Program-made: the position numbers and the translations under genes
Shown: in pieces, positions 15,216 through 22,883 of the stretch
Position numbering within the stretch: the stretch's first letter is position 1
Layout of the letters: each line of letters starts with the position of its first letter
The notes under the pieces: model-generated
The model's input: the letters and a program-made list of their open reading frames with translations, nothing else
The model's database searches: none
What the model was told of the DNA's origin: nothing
Source of the DNA: Paraburkholderia tagetis
GTDB lineage: Bacteria > Pseudomonadota > Gammaproteobacteria > Burkholderiales > Burkholderiaceae
DNA length: 34,735 nt
Assembly: GCF_022213065.1 (NCBI RefSeq)
Contig: NZ_JAKLJA010000060.1
Span: forward strand, 1-34,735
Direction of reading: 5' to 3'

Positions 15216-15294
15216 CAAAGTTCCAGATTTACTTCGCTTCAACAACAAGATCCGAGTTTAGTTCGCATCCCCAGAAAGTAAAGTTGAAGACACA
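15216..15294. promoter_or_regulatory. Candidate right end of the Tn7-like element (TnsB-type sites)
   Basis: Upstream of tnsA the sequence TTTACTTCGC (15231-15240) recurs as TTTAGTTCGC (15257-15266). An inverted relative, AGTAAAGTTGAAG, lies at 15278-15290 beside a terminal ACA at 15292-15294. Repeated short sites next to tnsA and a TGT/ACA terminus are features of Tn7-type ends. No matching left end was found, so the boundary is tentative. Confidence 0.4.
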
Positions 15295-15748
15295 GGAAGG
15301 CTGGCATGCCGCGGCACGGGGCTTTCTTTGGGGTACGATGGAACTACATTACTTCGCGGGACGTCCGGCATAACCAAGGCAGTTGTTGAAGATCCCGGCC
15401 GTCGCGCCCACGCGTTCCCAGGCGTCGATATCTTCGGCACACGGCCGCACATACGGCAGTCCGTTGATCGCGCTCGAATCACCGAGCCCCCGGCAGCAGC
15501 ACCACCGTCGAAGCGAGCTGCAGCGCGATCATCCCGCAGAATCCGGCAACGACAGCATGCCGCTGCGCCGCTACCTGATGCGTCCGAGGGGTAATCGTCC
15601 TTTTCGTGCAAAATCTGGCGCTTCCTCCTAGACGCCTTTAGCGGCAAGGCTCAGCGGGCGATCCAGACGACTATCGGCAGGCTTGGCAGCGATCTGCGGT
15701 AACCTAGCCGCCCGCGATTTCGAATCGCCCTCCGACGGGAGGCAAGCC
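15295..15748. other. Flank between Tn7-like end and Tn3 fragment
   Basis: No intact gene. On the minus strand one frame ends with WERVGATAGIFNNCLGYAGRPAK and a TAA at about 15349, and looks like the tail of a degraded gene; the upstream part is broken by frame changes. Its original product is not recognisable. A third copy of the ATTACTTCGC-like motif lies at 15349-15358, outside the proposed end. Confidence 0.4.
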
Positions 15749-16150
15749 ATGCCGGGACTGGCGTTTCGCTATGTGGGGCAGCATCGTCTGCCCTCGAGGT
15801 TGTCGGAATTCGATGTCGAACGCTACTTGGCGCTGACTGATAGCGACATCGCCGCGCTTAACGAGCGTTTCCGGGGCGATCGGCGTGCTGGCGCTGCCAT
15901 TCAGTTGGTGTTTCTGCGAGCAAGCGGACGCACGCTCGATCATGTTGGCACCCTCCCACGTCAGTTGCTGCGCTACATCGGCGACCGGCTCAGCTTGCCC
16001 ATTCCGACGATCGCCTCGTTGCGCACGCTGTACCAGCGCTACAAGACGCAATACGATCATCAGGTTCGGGATAGCAGGCGTACTGCGCAAGAAAGGCTCG
16101 ACGATATAGATAAGCTGCTTGGCTATTTTCGCCCAACCCCCGAAAACTGA
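15749..16150 (+). pseudogene. N-terminal fragment of a Tn3-family transposase (DUF4158)
   Basis: Residues 1-108 (MPGLAFRYVGQHRLPSRLSEFDVERY, then AAIQLVFLRASGRTLDHVG and LPRQLLRYIGDRL) match the DUF4158 N-terminal DNA-binding domain of Tn3-family transposases. GGGAGG lies 6 bases before the ATG, so the start is original. Homology stops at about YKTQYDHQV (near 16071); about 50 bases of unrelated sequence follow, then the frame runs into the terminal repeat at 16121 and stops at 16150. Roughly 850 residues are missing. It is not part of the TnpA encoded at 22884, whose N-terminus is different, so this is the debris of a second Tn3-type element. Confidence 0.85.
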
Positions 16151-16218
16151 AAATCCGCCGCAATCCCTTACGTGACAAGGCTTTGCGTGGTCTTATCCGG
16201 GTGGCGGCACAGGAATCA
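16121..16218 (+). repeat. Left terminal inverted repeat of the Tn3-family transposon
   Basis: Starts GGCTATTTTCGCCCAACCCC. It matches the right end in 51 of the first 62 bases, with no gap. Weaker, gapped similarity continues to about 16218 (CGGGTGGCGGCACAGG against CGGGATGGCGGCCCGG). This is far longer than the 38-bp repeats of Tn3 and Tn21. Confidence 0.85.
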
Positions 16219-16584
16219 GAACGAATAGCCCTGATCGTGCCAGTAATGCCAGTCGGCCACCACCTCCCGTGTGTTCCGGTCGGCTCCAACGGGAACAAGC
16301 TGGGCCAGAGGTACGACAATTTCGCGTTCACCGTGCCGTGCCATGACAAATATCGCGACGCGGCAAAGTTGGTCGTGAGCGAGGGCGATGACGGTGACGT
16401 GCTCGCCGCTCTTTAGCGGTGAGGCATCCATCGTCTTGCGCACCCGGGCCTTGAATGGAAACGAGAGCTGATCTTCAAGGTAGCAATACCAGCCCATTGC
16501 GCATTCTTCTTCGGTGTAGGTGTCGACCACGATTTCCATCGTGATCCGATGTTCGCGTCTGGCGTCGACTTTGGATCTGGCCAT
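16216..16584 (-). CDS. CcbP-like calcium-binding-family protein (122 aa)
   Basis: From Met16 the sequence MEIVVDTYTEEECAMGWYCYLED, SFPFKARV, SGEHVTVIALA and VADWHYWHDQGYSF matches a small acidic family annotated after the cyanobacterial calcium-binding protein CcbP. In CcbP, calcium sits on clustered acidic residues; whether this relative binds calcium is not known. Two starts are possible: 16584 (adopted, adds 15 mostly basic residues) and 16539 (GGATCACG upstream, matching the usual family start). It begins 6 bases after the 165-residue gene and is the last cargo gene; its stop lies at the inner edge of the terminal repeat. Cytosolic, with no membrane segments. Confidence 0.85.
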   Translation of the reverse strand: MARSKVDARREHRITMEIVVDTYTEEECAMGWYCYLEDQLSFPFKARVRKTMDASPLKSGEHVTVIALAHDQLCRVAIFVMARHGEREIVVPLAQLVPVGADRNTREVVADWHYWHDQGYSF

Positions 16585-16590
16585 GATGGG

Positions 16591-17088
16591 TTAGACATCG
16601 ACAACGCGTCGTAGCAATCCATACGACACACGCCAGTGCCCTTCGGTGCCGCTGCACGCAATCGACGCCGTTTTCTGGTTGAGTCTGACGATGGTGCCGA
16701 CGCGCTCGCGCAGGTGCTTGTCGGTAAAGCCAACGGTATCGCCGACGAAAAACTCTTCCGGGTTTGCGCGTGGCGGCGGCGCGGGTTCTTGTTTCGCTTC
16801 GGGGTACGAACCATCTGGTACGATGGCGGCATAACGAACGGCCCATCTCTGGCGCGAATTCAGGTCCTCGATGACGGCCTGGGTCGCGCGCAGTTCGACC
16901 ACTCGACCCTGACGCGCTGCGCCGAAGGGGTCGTCCGCCACATAGCCGACGGTCATGCCCAGGCGCAGGCTCTGCCGAACCTGCAGGGTGCGCTGGGGAT
17001 CGTCGAGCATTTTGCCAATGATCAGGTAGAGGCGATACAGTTCGCCGCTGGGCGCCTGCCGAAGGTTATCGAGAGAAAGCTGGATCAT
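16591..17088 (-). CDS. Hypothetical protein linked to SNF2 helicase (165 aa)
   Basis: I do not recognise the family. It opens MIQLSLDNLRQAPSGELYRLYLIIGKML, a helical segment. Two similar beta-rich modules follow: LRLGMTVGYVADD...RQGRVVELRATQAVIED (about 42-73) and FFVGDTVGFTDKHLRERVGTIVRLNQKTASIACS (about 112-147). Each reads like a KOW/SH3-type barrel (G-d-x-V-x-F ... x-R-x-G-x-I/V-x), a fold used to bind nucleic acid or protein. A proline-rich linker joins them. The gene starts 32 bases after the helicase stop and ends 6 bases before the CcbP-like start, so it is a cargo operon member. A role as a nucleic-acid adaptor for the helicase is only an inference. Confidence 0.7.
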   Translation of the reverse strand: MIQLSLDNLRQAPSGELYRLYLIIGKMLDDPQRTLQVRQSLRLGMTVGYVADDPFGAARQGRVVELRATQAVIEDLNSRQRWAVRYAAIVPDGSYPEAKQEPAPPPRANPEEFFVGDTVGFTDKHLRERVGTIVRLNQKTASIACSGTEGHWRVSYGLLRRVVDV

Positions 17089-17120
17089 GGAGACGGGGAT
17101 GTTGAGGGTGACTATGCTCG

Positions 17121-20100
17121 CTACGTTCCCGTCCGGGTACGCGAGCGACGTTGAGCGGCCGGTGCGCGCGCCGGTACGCCAGGAATGGGTTCGAACAGCG
17201 CCTCGAGATCATCGGCTGAGAACTTGACGGTACTGGCAGCATCGTCGGAGAGGATCGCGTTGGCCAGCGCAGCCTTCTTTTCCTGGAGGGCGACGATTTT
17301 TTCCTCCACGCTGCCAGCGGTGATCAGCTTGTAGACGAACACCGGCTTGTCCTGCCCAAGCCGGTGCGCGCGATCGGTGGCCTGGTTTTCCACGGCCGGA
17401 TTCCACCACGGATCGTAGTGGATGACGGTGTCGGCTGCGGTCAGGTTCAGACCCACGCCTCCAGCCTTCAGGCTGATGAGGAAGAGCGGCACCTCGCCCT
17501 GCTGGAAGCGGCGGACCGGGGCCGCACGATCGACCGTCTCGCCGGTCAGGACAACGTAGGGAACCCCGGCCTTGTCGAGAGCGGAAGCGATGAGATCGAG
17601 CATGCTGGTGAACTGCGAGAAGAGCAGGATGCGGCGACCTTCCTCGATGAGTTCAGGCACCATCTCGAGCAGCAGCGCAAGCTTGGCGGATTCCTTCACG
17701 CGAGCCGCCTGCGTGGTCTTGAGCAACCCCGGATCGCAGCAGACCTGCCGGAGCTTGAGCAGCGCGTCGAGCACGATCAGATGGCTGCGCGCCAGACCAT
17801 TGACGGCGATCGCATCGCGCACCTTCTTCTGCATCGTGGCCCGCACGGTCTCGTACAGGTCGCGCTGTGCGCCTTCCAGCTCGACGGTGCGTACAATGGT
17901 GGTCTTCGGCGGCAGTTCAGTGGCCACTTCGTCCTTGCGCCGGCGCAGCATGAAGGGGCGCAGGCGGCGCGCGAGCAGTTCACGTCGCACCGTATCGCCG
18001 CCTTTTTCGATCGGGGTGCGCCAGAGCCGCGTGAAATCGTCACGCGAGCTCAGAAACCCGGGGAGCAGGAAATCGAACTGCGCCCACAATTCGCCCAGAT
18101 GATTTTCCAGCGGCGTGCCGCTCAGGCACAGACGGTGTCTTGCCCGCAGGGCGCGAATGGTCGCGGCGGCCCGGGTGGCCGCGTTCTTGACGTACTGCGC
18201 TTCGTCCAGGATCAGCAGGTGGTACTCGTGCTGTACAAGTACGTCCTCATCGCGCCAGGCGAGTGCATAGGTCGTGAGCACGAGGTCATGCTCCGCGATC
18301 TCGTCGAAACGCGCGTGGCGTTGCGTGCCATGCAGGTTCAGCACGCGCAGCGCGGGCGCGAAGCGTTGCGCCTCGTCACACCAGTTGTGTACGAGCGTGG
18401 TGGGCACGACAATCAGCGCGGGCTGTCCCAGCCGGCCTGCCTCCTTTTCGGCGAGAATGTGCGCGAGCGTCTGCACCGTCTTGCCCAGGCCCATGTCGTC
18501 GGCCAGCACGCCGGAGAGATTGTGTTCGCGCAGGAACTGCATCCAGGCGAGCCCCTGACGCTGATAACCGCGCAGTTCAGCCTGCAGTCCTCGTGGCACG
18601 GTTGCCCCGGCGACGCCGGGCCCGCTCATCAGGCGCCGTGCAAGTTGACGGACCGACTCGTTGCCATGAAACTGCCACCGGCCGGTATCGTCGAGCGCCG
18701 CCAGGCGTGCGGCATCCCACCCGGGAATCTGCATGCCGCTGCCGACGTGCTCGAGCAGATCGACCAGGACCCGTACGACCGGTTTCAGGCGCCCGGCCGG
18801 CAGGCGCAACCGCTCGTTGCGTGGCGACCTCAGCTCCATCGCCTCATCGTCGGCAATGCTCTCAAGCTGCCCCGAGAGCCAGCGCCCGTCCCGCGCAAAA
18901 AGGCTGGCCAGCAGAGGCTCAAGGCGCACCATCTCGCCGTTGACCGTAATGCCCATCTCGACGTCGAACCAGCCTTCGTCGGTCTGCCGCAGGCTGCCCT
19001 CGATCGCGTCGATCTCGATGACGTTGTGGCGGAATTCCGGCGTCATCTCGACTTGCCAGCCCTTCTCGCGAAGTGCGGGTAGTGCATACGTCATGAAGCC
19101 GGACCAGCCGGTCTCCTGGGCGGGTTCGAGCATGCCCCGCGGAAACGGTCTCGGGCCATGGGCCTGGTCGGGTGGAATGGCACGCAGGCCGACGCGCTGC
19201 AACTCTGTCAGCCTGCGCTTCTCACCAACTGCATCGCGCTGGATCTGCATGACCTCACCGTTCGCACCGAGACGGATGAGCGCCGTCTCGCCCCTGGCTG
19301 GAATGCGTTCGCCGTCGTAGTCAAAGCTCACGGTCGCGAAATCGAGCGCATCCTGTGCCTTTGTCGACGACCAGTTCATGTTCCAGGTCGGCAACGTATC
19401 GAGCACGAGCACCGGGACCGGCGCGCAGCCGATCATGCGCACGCGCGACTGGTCATGCGCGGGCGGCAGCGGCAGGCCGGGGGCCACTTCGCGCAGCACG
19501 TTACCTACAAGCGGCGCCTCGTCGAGGGTGATGGCGGGCATCGAGAGCACGTCAGCGATATTCCGGGCGGGCCCGGCCAGCTCGACGGGCCCGGCAACGC
19601 CCGCCTGAGCATCCAGATACCAGCAGGGCTGCGTGGTCGTGATGAGCGCGGGGGCGGCTGGCTCGGTTTGCAGTACGGGACGCATCCGCATGTCGGGCAG
19701 TTTCTGCCAGGCAAGGTGCCCCGGGCGGGCCGGACCGCCCTGCAGCGCGCAGGGTTCTGCGTAATCCATGGTGCTGGCCGCAGGGAACGCAAAGACGCGG
19801 CCGGTGGCAACGAGTTTTTCGAGAAGGGCTGCGCCCGTGGTGCCCTGCAGGGAGAACTGGCCGCCAAAGGAGTCACGCGAGCGCCCAAGCCACAGGCCGC
19901 GCAGGATCGGCAGATCGTCTTCACTCACGAATTTCGGTGGCTTGACGAGCGCTTTCTCGATGTTGTACCACGCGTCATCGAGCGAGCGGATCGTGCCGTC
20001 GGTGCTCACGCGTGACTTGTAGATCACGATCTGCGGATAGCCCTCGTACGCGCCGGTGATCACGTAGGCAAGCGCATGCGACGCCCGGGGGCTCGCCCGC

Positions 20101-20471
20101 TTGCCGGCGGCAGATGTGTCCAGATTCCGGGTCCGGAAACCTTCGAGCCAGCTCACCAGTTCGGGGCGCACTCCGGTGATGGCCTGCCGGGGAACATGGG
20201 TCAGGCCCGCGAGCAGGAGCGCGGCGACGTGCTTGCAGTGGCCGCCGACCGGGCAGGAGCATTCGCTCTCGATCCACAGGTCGTCGTCGGGGTCGTTGAA
20301 CCAGACCCGTACGTTGTAGGGTCGCGAGCGGGTGCCCTGTACCTTGCCGACAAGAATATCGTCACCCTGCCACTGTAAATCCGAGACTGCCTGCCCATAG
20401 TCGCGCGACTTCGCGACCGTGTAGGCATCCAGCCATGCGGTGATCTGTTTCCGGTCGTACTGGATGGCCAT
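17121..20471 (-). CDS. SWIM zinc-finger SNF2-family helicase/ATPase (1116 aa)
   Basis: SNF2 proteins translocate on double-stranded DNA and remodel bound proteins. A SWIM zinc finger lies near the N-terminus (Cys71, Cys73, Cys79, His81 in CSCPVGGHCKH). The middle (about 100-620) is a long variable region. The motor begins near residue 650: Walker A DDMGLGKT (about 655-663), DEAQ box ILDEAQYVKN (about 755), LSGTPLENHLGELW, then the second lobe with LLFSQFTSMLDLI (about 949) and QATDRAHRLGQ (about 1034). DEAQ rather than DEAH is within family range. The ATG at 20471 is the first good start; the frame extends to 20600. It lies 76 bases behind the recombinase gene. Relatives are found near mobile elements and in defence loci, but none of those roles is shown here. 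Confidence 0.93.
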   Translation of the reverse strand: MAIQYDRKQITAWLDAYTVAKSRDYGQAVSDLQWQGDDILVGKVQGTRSRPYNVRVWFNDPDDDLWIESECSCPVGGHCKHVAALLLAGLTHVPRQAITGVRPELVSWLEGFRTRNLDTSAAGKRASPRASHALAYVITGAYEGYPQIVIYKSRVSTDGTIRSLDDAWYNIEKALVKPPKFVSEDDLPILRGLWLGRSRDSFGGQFSLQGTTGAALLEKLVATGRVFAFPAASTMDYAEPCALQGGPARPGHLAWQKLPDMRMRPVLQTEPAAPALITTTQPCWYLDAQAGVAGPVELAGPARNIADVLSMPAITLDEAPLVGNVLREVAPGLPLPPAHDQSRVRMIGCAPVPVLVLDTLPTWNMNWSSTKAQDALDFATVSFDYDGERIPARGETALIRLGANGEVMQIQRDAVGEKRRLTELQRVGLRAIPPDQAHGPRPFPRGMLEPAQETGWSGFMTYALPALREKGWQVEMTPEFRHNVIEIDAIEGSLRQTDEGWFDVEMGITVNGEMVRLEPLLASLFARDGRWLSGQLESIADDEAMELRSPRNERLRLPAGRLKPVVRVLVDLLEHVGSGMQIPGWDAARLAALDDTGRWQFHGNESVRQLARRLMSGPGVAGATVPRGLQAELRGYQRQGLAWMQFLREHNLSGVLADDMGLGKTVQTLAHILAEKEAGRLGQPALIVVPTTLVHNWCDEAQRFAPALRVLNLHGTQRHARFDEIAEHDLVLTTYALAWRDEDVLVQHEYHLLILDEAQYVKNAATRAAATIRALRARHRLCLSGTPLENHLGELWAQFDFLLPGFLSSRDDFTRLWRTPIEKGGDTVRRELLARRLRPFMLRRRKDEVATELPPKTTIVRTVELEGAQRDLYETVRATMQKKVRDAIAVNGLARSHLIVLDALLKLRQVCCDPGLLKTTQAARVKESAKLALLLEMVPELIEEGRRILLFSQFTSMLDLIASALDKAGVPYVVLTGETVDRAAPVRRFQQGEVPLFLISLKAGGVGLNLTAADTVIHYDPWWNPAVENQATDRAHRLGQDKPVFVYKLITAGSVEEKIVALQEKKAALANAILSDDAASTVKFSADDLEALFEPIPGVPARAPAAQRRSRTRTGT

Positions 20472-20547
20472 CGGCGGGAGATCCTGATCAGTCGTACTTC
20501 GAGGCGCTTGCAGGCCTGACTGGGTGCAGGCTGAAGCGCTGCGTATT

Positions 20548-21726
20548 TTACGCGGGCACGTCATCCGGTTGGACGGCGGAATTTGTTGGGGTGTGCGCAT
20601 CAGTGGTCTGCGCGTGCCGGCGGTCGTCTTCCGCGTGCAGATAAAGCCCCGTTGTCTCGATCGAGGCGTGCCGCAGGTTTCTCTGGATAAAGCGGATGTC
20701 GGTGCCGGCGTCGGCCTGGTGCGAGGCTGCCGAGTGGCGCAGCCAGTGCGTGGAGGTGCGTCGCAGGGTTGCCGCCCCGACGGGGTCGCTCGCCGCGAGC
20801 GCGTCGGCCGCGCGCAGGAAGACTTCCTTCGCGATCAGGTAGATTGCGGTCGGCGTCAGATGCCGCCCGGGGTCGCCGGCAATACCCATCACGGCCGGCG
20901 ACATGTCACCGGATGCAGGCGCCGGCGGCAGGCCGCAGAAGGTGCGGTAGCGGGCGAACTCGGTCATCAACGCGTCGCTCACGGGCACCTCTCCCTCGGT
21001 GCCGCCCTTGCCGACCACATGCAACCACCAGCGCCCGCGCCGCTGGAAGAAGTCGGCTGCCTTCGCGTGGGCGGCCTCGCTCGCGCGCAGGGCTGTGTGA
21101 TACAGCAGCCGGACCAGCCAGCGGCTGCGCTCGTAGTGCTGGCATTCGCGCGGCGTGTTGCGGGGCCAGCGCTCCACCGAGTCGAGCACGCCCTGCCAGA
21201 GCGCATGATCGAGGTAGCGCTCGATGCGGCGCGTGCGTGCAGTGGACGTTGGGCGTGAGCGGCGCAGCGCCAGCGGGTTGCCGGCGAGATAGCCGGCGGC
21301 GACCAGGTAATTGAGCAGGCCGCAGAGGATGCCGAGGGCCTGCCGCTGGCTGCGCTCCGAGAGCGGCCCGTCAAACAGGCGCCGGGCGCCCCCGCGACGC
21401 GGCAGCGCCGGATCGGCCCAGTCTGCGGTGGGATCGGCCACAAACCGTTCATAGAGCAGGAAATCCTCACGCGTGAGGCTCGAAAGCGGCTTGCCAAGGG
21501 TCCGGGTGGCCCACACGAGCAGGCGCACGGCCTCCTTGCGATAGCTGCGCAGGGTGTGCGGCGAGCCCGCGTATTCCGCGAGCCACAGGCGCACGGCCTC
21601 AACGTCCGTGTCGGCGATGATCTGCCGGTGGATGCCGTGTGCCCGGTTGGTGCCGTCACGGCCGTCGAGGGCGGCAGGCAGGGCGAGCGGCAGGATCGCC
21701 TCGGGGGCTGTGGCGGGCAGGTTCAT
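20548..21726 (-). CDS. tnpS: Tyrosine recombinase, TnpS-like resolvase (392 aa)
   Basis: The catalytic set is complete: Arg214 (HTALRASEA), Lys240 (VVGKGG), His327-x-x-Arg330 (HWLRHSAASH), His353 (LRHASIETTG) and nucleophile Tyr362 (LYLHAE). An N-terminal SAM-like core-binding domain spans about residues 38-165. Location next to TnpT-like and TnpA genes, and divergence from the former across an AT-rich palindrome, identifies it as the co-integrate resolution recombinase of a Tn4651-type transposon rather than a phage integrase. It also heads the leftward cargo genes, so recombinase and helicase may share a transcript. Confidence 0.9.
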   Translation of the reverse strand: MNLPATAPEAILPLALPAALDGRDGTNRAHGIHRQIIADTDVEAVRLWLAEYAGSPHTLRSYRKEAVRLLVWATRTLGKPLSSLTREDFLLYERFVADPTADWADPALPRRGGARRLFDGPLSERSQRQALGILCGLLNYLVAAGYLAGNPLALRRSRPTSTARTRRIERYLDHALWQGVLDSVERWPRNTPRECQHYERSRWLVRLLYHTALRASEAAHAKAADFFQRRGRWWLHVVGKGGTEGEVPVSDALMTEFARYRTFCGLPPAPASGDMSPAVMGIAGDPGRHLTPTAIYLIAKEVFLRAADALAASDPVGAATLRRTSTHWLRHSAASHQADAGTDIRFIQRNLRHASIETTGLYLHAEDDRRHAQTTDAHTPTNSAVQPDDVPA

Positions 21727-21814
21727 GGGCTGACGCGTTTTGAAAAGGCGATGCGGGAGCGTACACCGGAAATACTTTCGATTATCGCCCTTATCATAAA
21801 TTTCCAGCGTTAAT

Positions 21815-21830
21815 CGTTACATATATAACG
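21815..21830. promoter_or_regulatory. Candidate resolution core site (rst) between tnpS and tnpT
   Basis: CGTTA-CATATA-TAACG is a 16-base imperfect dyad with a 6-base spacer. It lies in a 178-base, clearly AT-richer gap between the divergent genes. Tyrosine recombinases bind such paired arms and exchange strands in the spacer, and Tn4651 keeps its rst site in the same place. Both promoters must also lie here. Confidence 0.6.
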
Positions 21831-21904
21831 GAATACATAGATATACAGCTATACTCGGCCACGAAACCCGACTTCCTCGACCACTTTCACGCCAACACCC
21901 GCCT

Positions 21905-22849
21905 ATGAGCCGTATCAGCGACACCCGCCTTCGCACCCGCGAAGCTGCTGCACGCCTCGTCGCCACCGGCCGGCGACCGCATGAGATCACCGTCGACCTT
22001 ATCTATGCCGAGATCCGTCAGGGCAGCCGCACCACGATCAACGACGAGCTGAAACTCTGGAAGGACGAGCAGGCCCGCAATGACGCACTGGCCGCAGCGT
22101 TGCCCGCGTCCGTAGCCGACGCGATGCGCTCGCTCTGGGCGCTCGCTGTCGAACACGGCGAGCAGGTGTTCGCCGCGCGCGGCGAGGAACTCGAGCGTGA
22201 AGCCGTGGAGTCCACCGCCCGCGCCGAATCGCTGGGCACGAGCCTGGCGGCGCTCGAAGCACAGGTACAAACGCTGCGCGCGCAACTCGAGGAGCGCGAG
22301 ACGCGGCTCGCGGCGGCTGCCGCCGGGCTTGCCCGGTCCCAGGCCGAACGCGAGGCAGCACTCCAGACAGCGCAGGCGGTCGCAGCCGAGCGCGACGCCG
22401 CGCGCGTGCAGTCCGGCGAGGCGCTGCGCACGGCGCAGGACACGCATGCACGCGAGCTCGAGGCCCAGCGCGCGGAGCATGCCGGGCGTGAGGCTGCCTT
22501 GCGGGCACAGATCGATCAGGCGGCCTCGCGGCTCGAAAGCGTGCAGAAGCACGTCCTGCTGCAATCCGAAGAGGCACGCGGCGCACAGCGGCGCGCGGAA
22601 ACCGCGCTCGACAGGGCGCAACAGCGTAACGAGCAACTCGTCGGCGACGTCCAGCGGCTTGCGGCCGAAGCGGCCGAGCAGCGGCGCCTGGCCGATCGCC
22701 ACGAAAAGCAGCTCGCGAGCGTCATCGATGAGGCGCGCGAGTTACGGCGCGATCGCGACACGCTCGCCCAGCAGGTCGCTTCGCTGCAAGGGCAGCTCAA
22801 GGCCCGCCCCCAGCCGGCGGGCGCACGGCAAGGCAAGGCGAGATCCTGA
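21905..22849 (+). CDS. tnpT: TnpT-like coiled-coil DNA-binding protein, KfrA N-terminal type (314 aa)
   Basis: Residues 1-60 (TREAAARLVATGRRPHEITVDLIYAEI, GSRTTINDELKLWKDEQ) match the KfrA_N helix-turn-helix of plasmid replication-region proteins. Residues about 90-300 are a nearly unbroken coiled coil rich in Ala, Glu, Arg and Gln. TnpT of Tn4651 is a DNA-binding protein needed with TnpS for resolution, and coiled-coil, KfrA-like proteins fill that place in relatives. The end is basic (GARQGKARS). It begins 178 bases from the divergent recombinase and ends 34 bases before TnpA. Confidence 0.85.
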   Translation: MSRISDTRLRTREAAARLVATGRRPHEITVDLIYAEIRQGSRTTINDELKLWKDEQARNDALAAALPASVADAMRSLWALAVEHGEQVFAARGEELEREAVESTARAESLGTSLAALEAQVQTLRAQLEERETRLAAAAAGLARSQAEREAALQTAQAVAAERDAARVQSGEALRTAQDTHARELEAQRAEHAGREAALRAQIDQAASRLESVQKHVLLQSEEARGAQRRAETALDRAQQRNEQLVGDVQRLAAEAAEQRRLADRHEKQLASVIDEARELRRDRDTLAQQVASLQGQLKARPQPAGARQGKARS

Positions 22850-22883
22850 TTTTCCCGGCGCGCGTTCAGGAACACAAAACCTC

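Larger units (their letters stand above)
10218..15294 (-). mobile_element. Tn7-like transposition module (tnsA-tnsB-tnsC-tniQ)
   Basis: Four genes are read leftward with overlaps: a TnsA-like nuclease, a DDE transposase, an AAA ATPase and a TniQ zinc-finger protein. This is the core set of heteromeric Tn7-type transposons. tnsA is outermost, as in Tn7, and the DNA next to it at 15216-15294 has short repeated motifs and ends in ACA, as Tn7-type ends do. The other end was not found; if the element is intact its cargo would lie left of 10218 and could include the stress genes. No CRISPR-Cas genes and no second TniQ/TnsD are present. Confidence 0.8.

Noticed and set aside
10218..15294. CRISPR-associated transposon
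   Set aside because: The Tn7-like genes are present but there is no Cas gene or repeat array within the window.
17364..19082. 572-residue plus-strand open frame
   Set aside because: Antisense of the SNF2 helicase motor, whose motifs are unmistakable.
20548..21726. Phage or genomic-island integrase
   Set aside because: Genes and palindrome around it fit the TnpS/TnpT resolution system of a Tn3-family transposon; no tRNA or att site is next to it.
22197..22883. Upstream extension of the Tn3 transposase frame
   Set aside because: It overlaps the TnpT-like gene in another frame and is arginine- and proline-rich noise.
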